A stretch of 32,109 nt of DNA from an uncultured Eubacteriales bacterium (lineage in GTDB: Bacteria > Bacillota > Clostridia > Christensenellales > Aristaeellaceae): NCBI GenBank assembly GCA_902778995.1, contig CACYZW010000036.1, positions 1 through 32,109 on the forward strand, in the 5' to 3' direction. The translations under genes were made by a program, and so were the position numbers. The notes under the pieces were generated by a model. That model did no database searches. It saw only the letters and a program-made list of their open reading frames with translations, and was not told the DNA's origin. Shown one piece after another: positions 21,968 through 30,190 of the stretch (its first letter is position 1; the number at the start of each line of letters is the position of its first letter).

Positions 21968-23500
21968 ATGAGTGAATACATCGTTGAAATGCGCCATATC
22001 ACGAAGTACTTCCCGGGCATCACGGCAAACGACGACGTCTCCATCGCCATTCGCAAGGGCGAGGTCTACGCCCTGCTCGGAGAGAACGGCGCGGGCAAGT
22101 CCACGCTGATGAGCATGCTCTTCGGCATGTACGAGCCGGACCGCGGGGAGATACTGATCGACGGCAGGCCCGTGGTCTTTCATTCCTCCAACGACGCCGC
22201 GGCCCTGAGCATCGGCATGGTGCACCAGCACTTCACCCTCGTGGAAAACTACACCGTGGCGGAAAACATCGTGCTCGGCAAGGAGCCGGTGAAGCGGCGG
22301 TTCGGGCTGCTGCCCTGGGTGGACATGGCGCAGGCCAACCAGGAGATCAACGCGCTGTCCCAGAAATACGGGCTGGCGGTCAACGCGACGGACCGCATCG
22401 AAGACCTGCCCGTCTCCGCCCGCCAGCGCGTGGAGATACTGAAGATGCTGTACCGCAGGGCCGAGATCATGATCTTTGACGAGCCCACCGCCGTGCTCAC
22501 GCCCCAGGAGATCGAGGCGCTGCTCAAAATCATCGAAGATCTGCGCAGCGACGGCAAGACCATCATACTGATCACCCACAAGATACGGGAGATCAAGCAG
22601 ACCGCGGATCGCTGCGCGATACTTCGCGCCGGTCGCCTGATCGACGTGCGCAACGTCGCGGAAACCTCGATCCAGGAGATGGCGGATCTGATGGTCGGGC
22701 GCCGCGTCAGCCTTGAAACGCACAAGAGCCCGTCGAGCTTCGGCGACACCGTGCTCTGCGTGGAGCATTTGACGGTGAAGAACGAACAGCGCTTCGATGT
22801 GGTCAGGGACGTCTCCTTCTCGATCCGCGCCGGCGAGATCTTCGCCATCGCAGGCGTATCCGGCAACGGGCAGACCGAGATCGCCGACGCCATCGCCGGT
22901 TTGATGAACGCCGCCGCCGGGACGATCCGCCTGAACGGAAGCGACATCACCCGCGCTTCCATCCGCGAACGCGCCAGTTCGGGCGTCGCCTACGTCCCCG
23001 AGGACCGGCAAAAGACCGGCGTGGTGCTGGATTTCACGCTGCAGGAAAATCTCTCCCTTCGCAAGTACCACAGGCCGCCCTTCTCGGAGCACGGCGTCAT
23101 CCACCGGGATCAGGTTCGCAAGTACGCGCAGACCCTGATTGAACGCTACGACATACGCAGCGGCCAGGGCCCCGATACCTGCGTTCGCTCCATGTCCGGC
23201 GGCAACCAGCAGAAGGCCATCGTCGGCCGGGAAATCGAAGAGGCCGCCGCGCTCATCATTTTCGTGCAGCCCACGCGGGGCCTGGACATCGGCGCGATCG
23301 AGCATGTACAGGCACATATCCTGAAGGAACGGGATCGGGGCGCGGCCATCCTTCTGATTTCCCTGGAGCTCGACGAGATCATGGCGCTTGCGGACACCAT
23401 CGGCGTCATCTACAGGGGCGAGCTGCAGACCATCGCGCCCGCTGACGGAATGACCGCCAACGAGGTAGGGCGCTATATGATGGGGGTGAAAGAGGCGTGA
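21968..23500 (+). CDS. BMP-type ABC importer, double ATPase subunit
   Basis: 510 aa with two ABC domains, as in YufO/NupA and RbsA-type ATPases. The first has Walker A GENGAGKST (38-46), a degenerate signature (LPVSARQRVEI) and Walker B IMIFDEPT. The second has a degenerate Walker A (GVSGNGQTE), a good signature (MSGGNQQK) and an altered Walker B (IIFVQPTRGLD), as is normal for this class, so one hydrolytic site is expected to be active. ATG 21968 follows AGGGAGATG. Its stop overlaps the first permease start (GTGA). Confidence 0.93.
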   Translation: MSEYIVEMRHITKYFPGITANDDVSIAIRKGEVYALLGENGAGKSTLMSMLFGMYEPDRGEILIDGRPVVFHSSNDAAALSIGMVHQHFTLVENYTVAENIVLGKEPVKRRFGLLPWVDMAQANQEINALSQKYGLAVNATDRIEDLPVSARQRVEILKMLYRRAEIMIFDEPTAVLTPQEIEALLKIIEDLRSDGKTIILITHKIREIKQTADRCAILRAGRLIDVRNVAETSIQEMADLMVGRRVSLETHKSPSSFGDTVLCVEHLTVKNEQRFDVVRDVSFSIRAGEIFAIAGVSGNGQTEIADAIAGLMNAAAGTIRLNGSDITRASIRERASSGVAYVPEDRQKTGVVLDFTLQENLSLRKYHRPPFSEHGVIHRDQVRKYAQTLIERYDIRSGQGPDTCVRSMSGGNQQKAIVGREIEEAAALIIFVQPTRGLDIGAIEHVQAHILKERDRGAAILLISLELDEIMALADTIGVIYRGELQTIAPADGMTANEVGRYMMGVKEA

Positions 23501-24651
23501 AAAAGATCAGGCAAGGGCTCGCCCGGCTTCTGAGCGGCCCACACGGCATGTTCTGGGGCTCCGTGCTGTCGGTGATATTGACCATACTGACGGCCAGCGC
23601 AATGCTCCTTATAATGGGGAAAAACCCGTTGATCGCCTTCAACAGCTTTCTGCAGGGCTGCGGCTTCGTTCCAAAGGCCAAGTATGGCGGGGGCGGCGGC
23701 ATGCTGGGGGACTTCACCCACTTCCTGAGCTACCTGACCCCGATGCTGCTGGCCTCCCTCGCCTTCATCGCGGCGTTCAAGGCCGGGCTTTTCAACATCG
23801 GCATCTCCGGTCAGATGCTGCTTTCCGGCTTCCTGGCCACCGTGCTCGTGGCCTACAACAAGCAGCTGCCCTCCGCCCTTTCAAGGCCGCTGGTCATACT
23901 GGTGGGCATTGTCGCCGGCGGGCTGCTGGGGGCGCTGGTCGGATACCTGAAATACCGGTTCAACATCCACGAGGTCGTCTCCACCATCATGATCAACTAC
24001 ATCATCAGCTACCTGACGGGCTTCTTCATCAACAACAGCTATGTGGATTTGATGACGCGCACCAGCCGCCCCTGCCCGCCCGGCGCCCGCCTGACGCTGA
24101 CGAAGGTCGTCATCGGCGGCGTGAACTGCGTGATTCCGATGGGGCTGGGCATCGCGGCGCTCGCGGTGGTCCTGGTGTGGTTCCTGTTCAGCCGGACCAC
24201 CTTCGGCTTCGAGCTTCGCGCCGTCGGTGAAAACAGTCACTGCGCCCGTTATTTCGGCGTCAACGTGAAGCGCAGCGTCGTCGCGGCCATGGGCATCTCG
24301 GGGATGCTGGCGGGGCTTGCGGGCGTGACGTACTATCTGGGCTATACGAACACGATCATCCCCAAGACCCTGAGCGCAATGGGCTACGATTCCATTTCGG
24401 TGGCGCTGCTCGGCGGCGCGTCCCCCCTCGGGGCGGTGCTGGCCGCCGTCATCGTGTCCATCTTCCATCAGGGCTCCAATTACATGAGCTCCACCGTGGG
24501 CGTCTCCAAGGAAATCGCCTCGCTGATCACCGGCATACTGCTGCTGTACGCCTCCTGCGTGACCTATGTGCGAGCGATCTGCGACCGCTTCCTGCAAAGG
24601 GAAACGCACGGCGATGAAGCGAAGAAACCGGAGGAGGTGAAAGCGTCGTGA
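23497..24651 (+). CDS. BMP-type ABC importer permease 1 (YufP/NupB-like)
   Basis: 384 aa from GTG 23497, overlapping the ATPase stop by 4 bp. About nine hydrophobic segments of the BPD_transp_2 family are present. Recognisable stretches are LASLAFIAAFKAGLFNIGISGQM (family: FN.G..GQ), the long hydrophilic loop after HEVVSTIMINYI, and the conserved ELRAVGENSHCARYFGVNVKR cytoplasmic loop that contacts the ATPase. It ends with a charged cytoplasmic tail. The substrate is probably a nucleoside, from the family of the binding protein. Confidence 0.9.
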   Translation: MKKIRQGLARLLSGPHGMFWGSVLSVILTILTASAMLLIMGKNPLIAFNSFLQGCGFVPKAKYGGGGGMLGDFTHFLSYLTPMLLASLAFIAAFKAGLFNIGISGQMLLSGFLATVLVAYNKQLPSALSRPLVILVGIVAGGLLGALVGYLKYRFNIHEVVSTIMINYIISYLTGFFINNSYVDLMTRTSRPCPPGARLTLTKVVIGGVNCVIPMGLGIAALAVVLVWFLFSRTTFGFELRAVGENSHCARYFGVNVKRSVVAAMGISGMLAGLAGVTYYLGYTNTIIPKTLSAMGYDSISVALLGGASPLGAVLAAVIVSIFHQGSNYMSSTVGVSKEIASLITGILLLYASCVTYVRAICDRFLQRETHGDEAKKPEEVKAS

Positions 24652-25607
24652 CCAAGGTATTCATCGACTGTCTCCCCTTCGCATTGCCCCTGCTCATCAT
24701 GGCCGTGGGCGCGATCTATTCGGAAAAGAGCGGCGTGACCAACCTCGCCATAGAGGGCTTTCAGGGCTTCGGCGCGTTCGTCGGCGCGCTGGTCGCCACG
24801 CTGCTTGCGCCCGCCATGGGAAGCGGAAACCAGTGGCTCATCTACATCGCCATGCTCAGCGCGGCCATCGGCGGCGGCCTGTACGCCTGCCTGCACGGGC
24901 TGCTGTGCATTCGCTTCAGGGCCAACCAGGTGATCAGCGGCGTGGTCATCAACATACTGTCCGTGGCGCTGACCAGCTTCCTGACCAGCGCCGTCAACAC
25001 CGCCATCCACGGCACCTCCTCCAACAAGCTGGTGCTCGGAATCTCAGACCGCTTCAACATACCGGGGCTGTGCAACATCCCCTGGATCGGCGGTTTTTTC
25101 CGGAACGTGTACCCCTTTGAGATCATCATACTGGTGCTGGTGGTGTTCCTCTGGTATCTGATGTACAAGACCAGCTTCGGCATGCGGCTGCGGGCCTGCG
25201 GCGAAAATCCCCAGGCGCTGGACGCCGCCGGCGGCAACGTGGAGAGGACCCGCTGGATCGCGGTGATCATCTCCGGCGCGCTGTCCGGCATCGGCGGCAT
25301 GTGCTTCGCCTACTCGCTGCTGGCCAATTTCTCCTCCGGCATCTACCTTGGATACGGGTATCTGGCCATCGCCGCGATGATCTTCGGCAACTGGAGCATC
25401 GGAAGGACGGCGCTGGTCTGCCTGGTGTTCGGGCTGGCGAAATCCGGCGGCTACCAGCTGTGCATCGCCATGAAGCTGCCCAGCATCTACTCGGATTTGT
25501 TCCTGATGCTGCCCTACGTGCTGACCCTGCTGCTGCTCGTCTTCTTCTCCCGCAGCAATCGTCCCCCCAGGGCGGCGGGCGAGCCCTGGGACAAGGGCAA
25601 GCGTTAG
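24648..25607 (+). CDS. BMP-type ABC importer permease 2 (YufQ/NupC-like)
   Basis: 319 aa from GTG 24648, which overlaps the preceding stop (GTGA) and follows GGAGGAGG. BPD_transp_2 family with the ATPase-contact loop FGMRLRACGENPQALDAAGGN and the start AVGAIYSEKSGVTNLAIEGFQ typical of YufQ-like subunits. It pairs with permease 1 to form the heterodimeric channel. It is the last gene of the operon, followed by a strong terminator. Confidence 0.9.
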   Translation: MTKVFIDCLPFALPLLIMAVGAIYSEKSGVTNLAIEGFQGFGAFVGALVATLLAPAMGSGNQWLIYIAMLSAAIGGGLYACLHGLLCIRFRANQVISGVVINILSVALTSFLTSAVNTAIHGTSSNKLVLGISDRFNIPGLCNIPWIGGFFRNVYPFEIIILVLVVFLWYLMYKTSFGMRLRACGENPQALDAAGGNVERTRWIAVIISGALSGIGGMCFAYSLLANFSSGIYLGYGYLAIAAMIFGNWSIGRTALVCLVFGLAKSGGYQLCIAMKLPSIYSDLFLMLPYVLTLLLLVFFSRSNRPPRAAGEPWDKGKR

Positions 25608-25616
25608 CGCATGTTT

Positions 25617-25652
25617 CAAAACCGGCATCCCGTCAGCGGGATACCGGTTTTG
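25617..25652 (+). terminator. Terminator of the BMP importer operon
   Basis: A stem of 15 pairs with one mismatch: CAAAACCGG-ATCCCG against CGGGAT-CCGGTTTTG, loop TCAG, with the T-run partly inside the 3' arm. Confidence 0.9.
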
Positions 25653-25697
25653 TATTGCGCAACGGCCACAGCAGGGCGCATCCCTTCAAAATCGATA

Positions 25698-25726
25698 TAG
25701 ACACCGCTCCCGTTTCGTGATAATAT
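25698..25726 (+). promoter_or_regulatory. Promoter of the HD-GYP gene
   Basis: -35 TAGACA (25698-25703), 17-bp spacer, -10 TAATAT (25721-25726) preceded by TGA. The 17-mer TTTCGTGATAATATATT (25713-25729) recurs exactly at 28184-28200. Confidence 0.6.
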
Positions 25727-25768
25727 ATTAACAGCGATATACCCGTCGAATTGGAAGGGGGCGATTTC

Positions 25769-27067
25769 ATGGCGTTCATACAGGCACACCAGCTTGACAT
25801 CATGCTTTTCATGAGCGGCATCTGCGCGATTCTCGCCTATATGGCGCTGATAACAGATTCCCTGTCCCGCAGGCGAAAGAGCATACTGGCCCTGATGGGG
25901 CTTTCAGCCATGCTGCTGCTGCTCTTTGACCGGTACTGCTATCTCTACCGGGGCAATACGGGCGCCCTCGGCTTCCTCATGGTCAGACTCAGCAACGGGC
26001 TGGTCTTTTTCCTGTCGATCTTTATCCCCCATCTGGTGACCCAGTATTTGAAGGATCTGTATCGGAATGAGGGCGGGCTCGAGTACATTCCCCGAAGCCT
26101 GCTGATCTGCGAGGTCATGTTCATCGCGGGCACCGTCCTCATCGTGATATCACAGTTCACAGGCCTGTACTATGTCATCGACGCACAGAACGTCTATCAC
26201 CGCACCTCCGGATATCCCCTTTCCTACATCGCGCCCTTTCTCATCGTCCTGCTGCAGGAACTGACCCTCATAAAATACCGGAAGCGACTGAACACGCGCC
26301 TCGTTCGAGCCCTGCTGGTGAGCATCGCGCTGCCGACGCTGATGGCCGTCGTGCAGATATTCCACTACGGCCTGTCGCTGACCAGCATCACCATGGTCTT
26401 TGTGGTCATCATATTCTATATCTTCGCACTGAAGGACATGGGCCGAGCCGTCAAGCTGGCCAGAAGGAACGAGCTCGAATCCTATAAGGAAGCCGAGAAG
26501 CGGGAAGCGGCGATGTTTGAGCAGACCGCCGAGGCGCTGGCCAACGCCATCGACGCCAAGGACAAATACACCCACGGTCATTCCACTAGGGTCGCGGCGC
26601 TTTCCAGGCGTATCGCAACCCTGGCCGGCCATTCGGACAGGGAGTGCGACCAGGTGTACTTCGCCGCGCTGCTGCATGACATCGGCAAAATCGGCATACG
26701 CGACGAGATCATCAACAAGGAGGGCAAGCTGACTCAGGAGGAATTCGAGCAAATCAAGCTGCATCCGATCCTCGGCGACCAAATCCTCTCCAGCATCAGG
26801 CAATCCCCCACGCTGTGCCTGGGCGCGCACTACCACCACGAGCGCTACGACGGCACGGGCTATCCGGAGGGGCTGCGCGGCGATGCCATTCCGCAGATCG
26901 CCCGCATCATCGCGGTGGCCGACGCCTACGACGCCATGACCTCCACGCGAAGCTATCGCGGCAAGCTGACCCAGGAGAAGACGCGGGAGGAGCTGGTCAG
27001 GGGCATGGGCAAGCAGTTCGACCCGAAATACGCCGAAATCATGCTGCGCATTATAGACGGCGAATAA
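25769..27067 (+). CDS. Membrane HD-GYP phosphodiesterase
   Basis: 432 aa from ATG 25769 after AAGGGGG. The N-terminal half (about 8-225) has six or seven membrane helices and no known sensor motif. A helical linker rich in Glu and Lys (225-265) leads to an HD-GYP domain with HGHSTRVAALSRRIA, HD at 303-304 (LLHDIGKIGI), YHHERYDGTGYPEGLRGD with His356/357 and GTGYP 362-366, and ADAYDAMTS. All metal and GYP residues look intact, so c-di-GMP (or cGAMP) hydrolysis is expected. The membrane part probably senses a signal. It is monocistronic. Confidence 0.9.
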   Translation: MAFIQAHQLDIMLFMSGICAILAYMALITDSLSRRRKSILALMGLSAMLLLLFDRYCYLYRGNTGALGFLMVRLSNGLVFFLSIFIPHLVTQYLKDLYRNEGGLEYIPRSLLICEVMFIAGTVLIVISQFTGLYYVIDAQNVYHRTSGYPLSYIAPFLIVLLQELTLIKYRKRLNTRLVRALLVSIALPTLMAVVQIFHYGLSLTSITMVFVVIIFYIFALKDMGRAVKLARRNELESYKEAEKREAAMFEQTAEALANAIDAKDKYTHGHSTRVAALSRRIATLAGHSDRECDQVYFAALLHDIGKIGIRDEIINKEGKLTQEEFEQIKLHPILGDQILSSIRQSPTLCLGAHYHHERYDGTGYPEGLRGDAIPQIARIIAVADAYDAMTSTRSYRGKLTQEKTREELVRGMGKQFDPKYAEIMLRIIDGE

Positions 27068-27131
27068 ACCCGGCGGGGCCGGGCCATCGCGCGCCGGAAA
27101 AGGCCCTGGACGCGATCCTCAGGTAAATACC

Positions 27132-27189
27132 ATGCGGCCCCCGGGCGCCTTGAAAACCTTGCAGTTTCCAAGGCGCCCGGAGGCCGCAT
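27132..27189. terminator. Bidirectional terminator between convergent genes
   Basis: A long hairpin: ATGCGGCC/GGCCGCAT outside, CCGGGCGCCTTG/CAAGGCGCCCGG inside, then AAAC/GTTT, about 24 pairs. It serves the HD-GYP gene on the plus strand and the 27214 gene on the minus strand. Confidence 0.8.
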
Positions 27190-27213
27190 TCATCAGATAA
27201 ATCATCTGATCAA

Positions 27214-27381
27214 TCAGGCGTTCAGCTCTTTCTTGATCGCCTCGGCATCGATCCCGATGTCCGGCAGCTCCAGTCCTTCGTCCTCGCAGAACTTAGCCAG
27301 CGTGACAAGCGAAATGTGTTCGCCCAGCTCCGCAAACTTTGCCCGTTGATCCTCGGTCAATCTGTCGACCCACTTTTTCAT
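27214..27381 (-). CDS. Small 55-aa hypothetical protein
   Basis: ATG 27381 is preceded by GAGGAGG, an excellent ribosome binding site. The protein starts MKKWVDRLTEDQRAKFAELG and ends AEAIKKELNA: highly charged, mostly helical, one Cys, no signal peptide. The LVTLAKFCEDEGLELPD stretch recalls the (L/V)..LA.E.G(Y/I)EL pattern of Nif11-like leader peptides, but there is no GG cleavage site and no modification enzyme nearby, so that link is weak. It lies 66 bp downstream of the SH3 protein gene on the same strand, without a promoter between, so they are probably co-transcribed. Confidence 0.72.
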   Translation of the reverse strand: MKKWVDRLTEDQRAKFAELGEHISLVTLAKFCEDEGLELPDIGIDAEAIKKELNA

Positions 27382-27447
27382 TCAGGTGCCTCCTCTATTG
27401 TTCAGGGCTGTCAACCGATGCCTGTATCCGCTTTCCGGCGACGGTGC

Positions 27448-27948
27448 TTACCAGCGCGTCCACTTCAGATAGCGCAGCGCCGCCCAGCCCTTGCCGTGGC
27501 AGCCCCACTTCACATAGGCCCAGTCGCAATCGACCTTGTAGACCGTTACGCCCCTGGTACCGTGGGGAATGCTGTACAGTATGTTGCTGCTCGAACTGGT
27601 GCAGCGGCTCGAGCGCACGTTCAGGCCAGTCTCCCGGGTGTTGACGTTGGCGCGGGCATTTTCGCGGACGTACTTCGAGGATACCCAGCCCTCTCTGCCG
27701 TTCATGGTCCTGACCTTCCACCAGCCGCATGAGCTGTCCTTCTTCACCAGCGCGGTGCCGTTGCACAGGCTGCCGATGACGCCGTAGCCCTTGCCGGGGC
27801 CCCTGCGCAGATTCAGCGTACCGCCGTAGGTGTGCACGTGATAGACCTTCCTGGTGCCGTTGCTGACCGCACCGGCAGCCATGGACGTCGCGGGCATGAT
27901 GGCCGCCAACAGCAGCAGCACCAGAGCCACAGAAACAATTCTTTTCAT
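27448..27948 (-). CDS. Secreted protein with two bacterial SH3 domains
   Basis: 166 aa from ATG 27948 after GGAGGG. Signal peptide 1-25 (cleavage near SMA-AG), SH3b domain 1 at about 35-97 (TLNLRRGPGKGYGVIGSL; REGWVSSKYV), and SH3b domain 2 at about 104-163 (GLNVRSSRCTSSSSNILYSI; WAYVKWGCHGKGWAALRYLK). No catalytic domain is present. Such proteins bind peptidoglycan or other wall components. Five Cys remain in the mature protein, which may form disulfides. Confidence 0.88.
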   Translation of the reverse strand: MKRIVSVALVLLLLAAIMPATSMAAGAVSNGTRKVYHVHTYGGTLNLRRGPGKGYGVIGSLCNGTALVKKDSSCGWWKVRTMNGREGWVSSKYVRENARANVNTRETGLNVRSSRCTSSSSNILYSIPHGTRGVTVYKVDCDWAYVKWGCHGKGWAALRYLKWTRW

Positions 27949-28055
27949 AACAATCCCTCCATTGTCTGTTATTGCCCTATTCGGATATCGCCCGACAATC
28001 CCCAAATGATCCGTGAAGCATCGGACAATATGACCGGAATATGACTTTCGTCTAT

Positions 28056-28090
28056 ATTATATAACAAAATAACGATGTAAAATGTTACAT
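28056..28090 (-). promoter_or_regulatory. Promoter region of the SH3 gene with operator-like palindrome
   Basis: On the minus strand a TATAAT -10 lies at 28061-28056. The matching -35 position (28084-28079) is poor and lies inside a perfect inverted repeat ATGTAA-AATG-TTACAT (28075-28090). The palindrome is cre-like at its ends (ATG.AA...CAT) but lacks the central CG of CcpA sites. An activator or repressor site is likely. Confidence 0.5.
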
Positions 28091-28168
28091 TTCTGTCAAT
28101 TTTTCCCAGGACGGCCCGTTCATTTATTTTCAATGGCAATGCCGTGCGGAGCGTTCGACACCTTTCGC

Positions 28169-28200
28169 TTGCAAACCCACGCCTTTCGTGATAATATATT
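28169..28200 (+). promoter_or_regulatory. Promoter of the DUF3048 gene
   Basis: -35 TTGCAA (28169-28174), 17-bp spacer, -10 TAATAT (28192-28197) preceded by TGA, within the 17-mer TTTCGTGATAATATATT shared with the HD-GYP promoter. The leader is about 85 nt and GC-rich. Confidence 0.65.
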
Positions 28201-28286
28201 GGCGCAGTCCGGCTGTGGCGCAGACCGCAGACGCCGCCTGTGCGTCGGCGCGCCGCGCGCGGCCCTTGGAAAGGAGTATATCGATT

Positions 28287-29270
28287 ATGAAGAAAACCGT
28301 CACTTGGCTGTTGGCGCTCATGCTGATCTTCACGTTTGCGGCCTCCGCCGCCGATTCCAAGGAGGTCAGCAAATCCATCACCACCGGCCTTCCCACCGAT
28401 CGCGAAGCCAAAATCATGGTATGCCAGATAGACAACGAACCCGGCGCGCGCCCCCAGAAGGGCATCGGCTCGGCGGACATCGTCTATGAGGTGGAGATCT
28501 ACGACGGCGGCTATACCCGCTATACCGCCGTTTTCAACGACACCATACCTGAGAAGATCGAACCCATCCGCTCCACGCGCATCGTCCAGGCCGATATTTG
28601 CTACGAATATCGCGGGGCGTTCATCCACTACGGCGGGCAGCGGTATCCCGGCAGCGATGTCTACTATACGATGGAACATGCCCTGGAGGAATTCGGCCCG
28701 CGCTACGACGGCATCGGCGGCGACAGGGATTTCTATCGGGACAAGCACCGCAAGGCCCCGAACAACGTGATCTGCAACCTGAAAAACCTCTACGACCGCA
28801 CCGACTGGAGCACCGTGCAGTGCCGCTCTCCCCTCCGGTTCAGCAGCAAATACAGGGTGCCCGATCAGGGCGAGGCGGTCTCGCAGTTCAGCGTTCCCTA
28901 TCGGAAGAAGTCCTATGTCCCCTCTTATGAATGGGACCCGGAGCTGCAGAAATTCAAGCGCTTCTACAACAACAAGCCCTTCGTGGACGGCGAGACGGGC
29001 GAGCAGATTCTGGTGGACAACGTCATCGTGCAGTACGTCGAATACAGCTGGTTCGACGGAAAGTCCGACCGCCCGAAGGTGAAGCTGAGGGGCGAAAACA
29101 AGTGCGAATATTTCATCGGCGGGAAGCACTTCACCGGCACCTGGAAGCGCTCAAAGATCCGCAACAACACGGTCTATTACGACGCAAACGGCAAAAAGGT
29201 CAAGCTCAACCCCGGCAAAACCTTCATTCAGATCCTGAGGACGGAAAGGCAGGCCGAGATACTGGCGTGA
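28287..29270 (+). CDS. DUF3048 (YerB-like) secreted protein
   Basis: 327 aa from ATG 28287 after AAAGGAG. Signal peptide 1-21 (cleavage near ASA-AD), no lipobox, unlike the lipoprotein YerB. Family markers are VCQIDNEPGARPQKGIGSADIVYE, GGYTRYTAVF and IEPIRSTRI in the N-terminal domain, HRKAPNNV (family HKTPHN), and the C-terminal domain with ILVDNVIVQYVEY and YYDANGKKVKLNPGKTFIQI. The family is extracytoplasmic and of unknown function. Single gene, ended by a long hairpin. Confidence 0.87.
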   Translation: MKKTVTWLLALMLIFTFAASAADSKEVSKSITTGLPTDREAKIMVCQIDNEPGARPQKGIGSADIVYEVEIYDGGYTRYTAVFNDTIPEKIEPIRSTRIVQADICYEYRGAFIHYGGQRYPGSDVYYTMEHALEEFGPRYDGIGGDRDFYRDKHRKAPNNVICNLKNLYDRTDWSTVQCRSPLRFSSKYRVPDQGEAVSQFSVPYRKKSYVPSYEWDPELQKFKRFYNNKPFVDGETGEQILVDNVIVQYVEYSWFDGKSDRPKVKLRGENKCEYFIGGKHFTGTWKRSKIRNNTVYYDANGKKVKLNPGKTFIQILRTERQAEILA

Positions 29271-29299
29271 CGATTGCATAGTTACTATTTGCAGACTCG

Positions 29300-29354
29300 A
29301 TTCTGATTTGGCGGGATGTTTGGCCTTAGGCCAATCATCCCGCCAAATCAGAAT
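29300..29354. terminator. Long palindromic terminator after the DUF3048 gene
   Basis: ATTCTGATTTGGCGGGATG (29300-29318) pairs perfectly with its complement at 29336-29354. After one T-T mismatch, TTGGCC pairs with GGCCAA around loop TTA. In total 25 pairs, followed by TTCTCATTAACTCTTTCTC. It insulates the Spo0A-like gene from upstream read-through. Confidence 0.85.
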
Positions 29355-29412
29355 TTCTCATTAACTCTTTCTCCCCACGCAGGATTTTCCCCCGGCACTG
29401 TAGAATGTATGA

Positions 29413-29427
29413 ATTCGTGATATAATT
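29413..29427 (+). promoter_or_regulatory. Extended -10 promoter of the Spo0A-like gene
   Basis: ATTCGTGATATAATT contains TGA plus a consensus TATAAT (29421-29426); no good -35 is present. The TTCGTGATA part matches the promoters at 25713 and 28184. Confidence 0.6.
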
Positions 29428-29452
29428 CCAATCACCTGTGGAGGATCGGGTC

Positions 29453-30187
29453 ATGGGCGTCGAGGGCAACCGGGCCGTGGCGATTGGCCCGCTCGGAACC
29501 GGAATCGAAGCGCTGCGTGCCGCGCTGCCTGCCTTCGGCTTTACCCTTGCCGCCCGTGCGGAGAGCGGCGTCGAAGGTCTTTCCCTGTTGCGGGCGCTGC
29601 AGCCCCGGCTGGCCGTGGTCGCCGCAGCGATGCCCGGCATGGACGGCGTCGCCTTTGTCCGGCGCGCCCGGACGCTGCGGCTGATCGTGCAGCCCGACGT
29701 GCTGCTGCTCAAGCCGCCGGGGCTTCGCCTGCCGGATCCACAGGCATTGGCGATTCTTGGCGCTGTGACGCTGGACATGCCTGCGGACGCACGACGTCTG
29801 GGCATTGCGCTCGAAGCGCTGGCCAGCCGTCCACGGACGCTGCCGCCGGAAAAGGCCGCGCGGCTGGACGCCCTGCTGAACGCACTGGGCGTTCCCCGGC
29901 ATGCGGGGCGGGATTGCCTGGCGCTGGCCGTCGCCCTGGTCTGGCACGACGCGGGCCGGCTCGATTCGCTGAAGGAATCGATCTACCCCGAGCTGGCGCG
30001 GCAGACCGGCCTTTCGCCCGCCCAGGCGGAACGCGCCATGCGCCACGCCATTGAAGCCGCCTGGCGCAGCGGGGAAATCGAACAGCAACACCGGATTTTC
30101 GGAGACACAATCGACGCAAAGCGCGGAAAGCCCACCTGCGGCGAAATGATAGCGCAGCTTGCGGAAGAACTGCGATGGGAGGCATGA
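29453..30187 (+). CDS. Spo0A-family regulator with degenerate receiver domain
   Basis: 244 aa from ATG 29453, 8 nt after GGAGG. The C-terminal half (about 135-244) is clearly a Spo0A DNA-binding domain: LNALGVPRHAGRDCLALAVA, ESIYPELARQTGLSPAQAER then AMRHAIEAAWRSG, IFGDTIDAKRGKPTCGEMIA, LAEELR. The N-terminal half keeps a receiver-like outline (MPGMDG at 60-65, LKPPG) but the phosphorylatable Asp (B. subtilis Asp56) is Ala57, and the acidic pocket (IADDNR) reads AIGPLG, so it cannot be activated by normal phosphorelay. In the recognition helix the usual SRVER is AQAER, which may change DNA specificity. The gene is adjacent to deoB (3-bp gap) rather than spoIVB, suggesting a paralogue and not the main Spo0A. 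Confidence 0.85.
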   Translation: MGVEGNRAVAIGPLGTGIEALRAALPAFGFTLAARAESGVEGLSLLRALQPRLAVVAAAMPGMDGVAFVRRARTLRLIVQPDVLLLKPPGLRLPDPQALAILGAVTLDMPADARRLGIALEALASRPRTLPPEKAARLDALLNALGVPRHAGRDCLALAVALVWHDAGRLDSLKESIYPELARQTGLSPAQAERAMRHAIEAAWRSGEIEQQHRIFGDTIDAKRGKPTCGEMIAQLAEELRWEA

Positions 30188-30190
30188 CGG

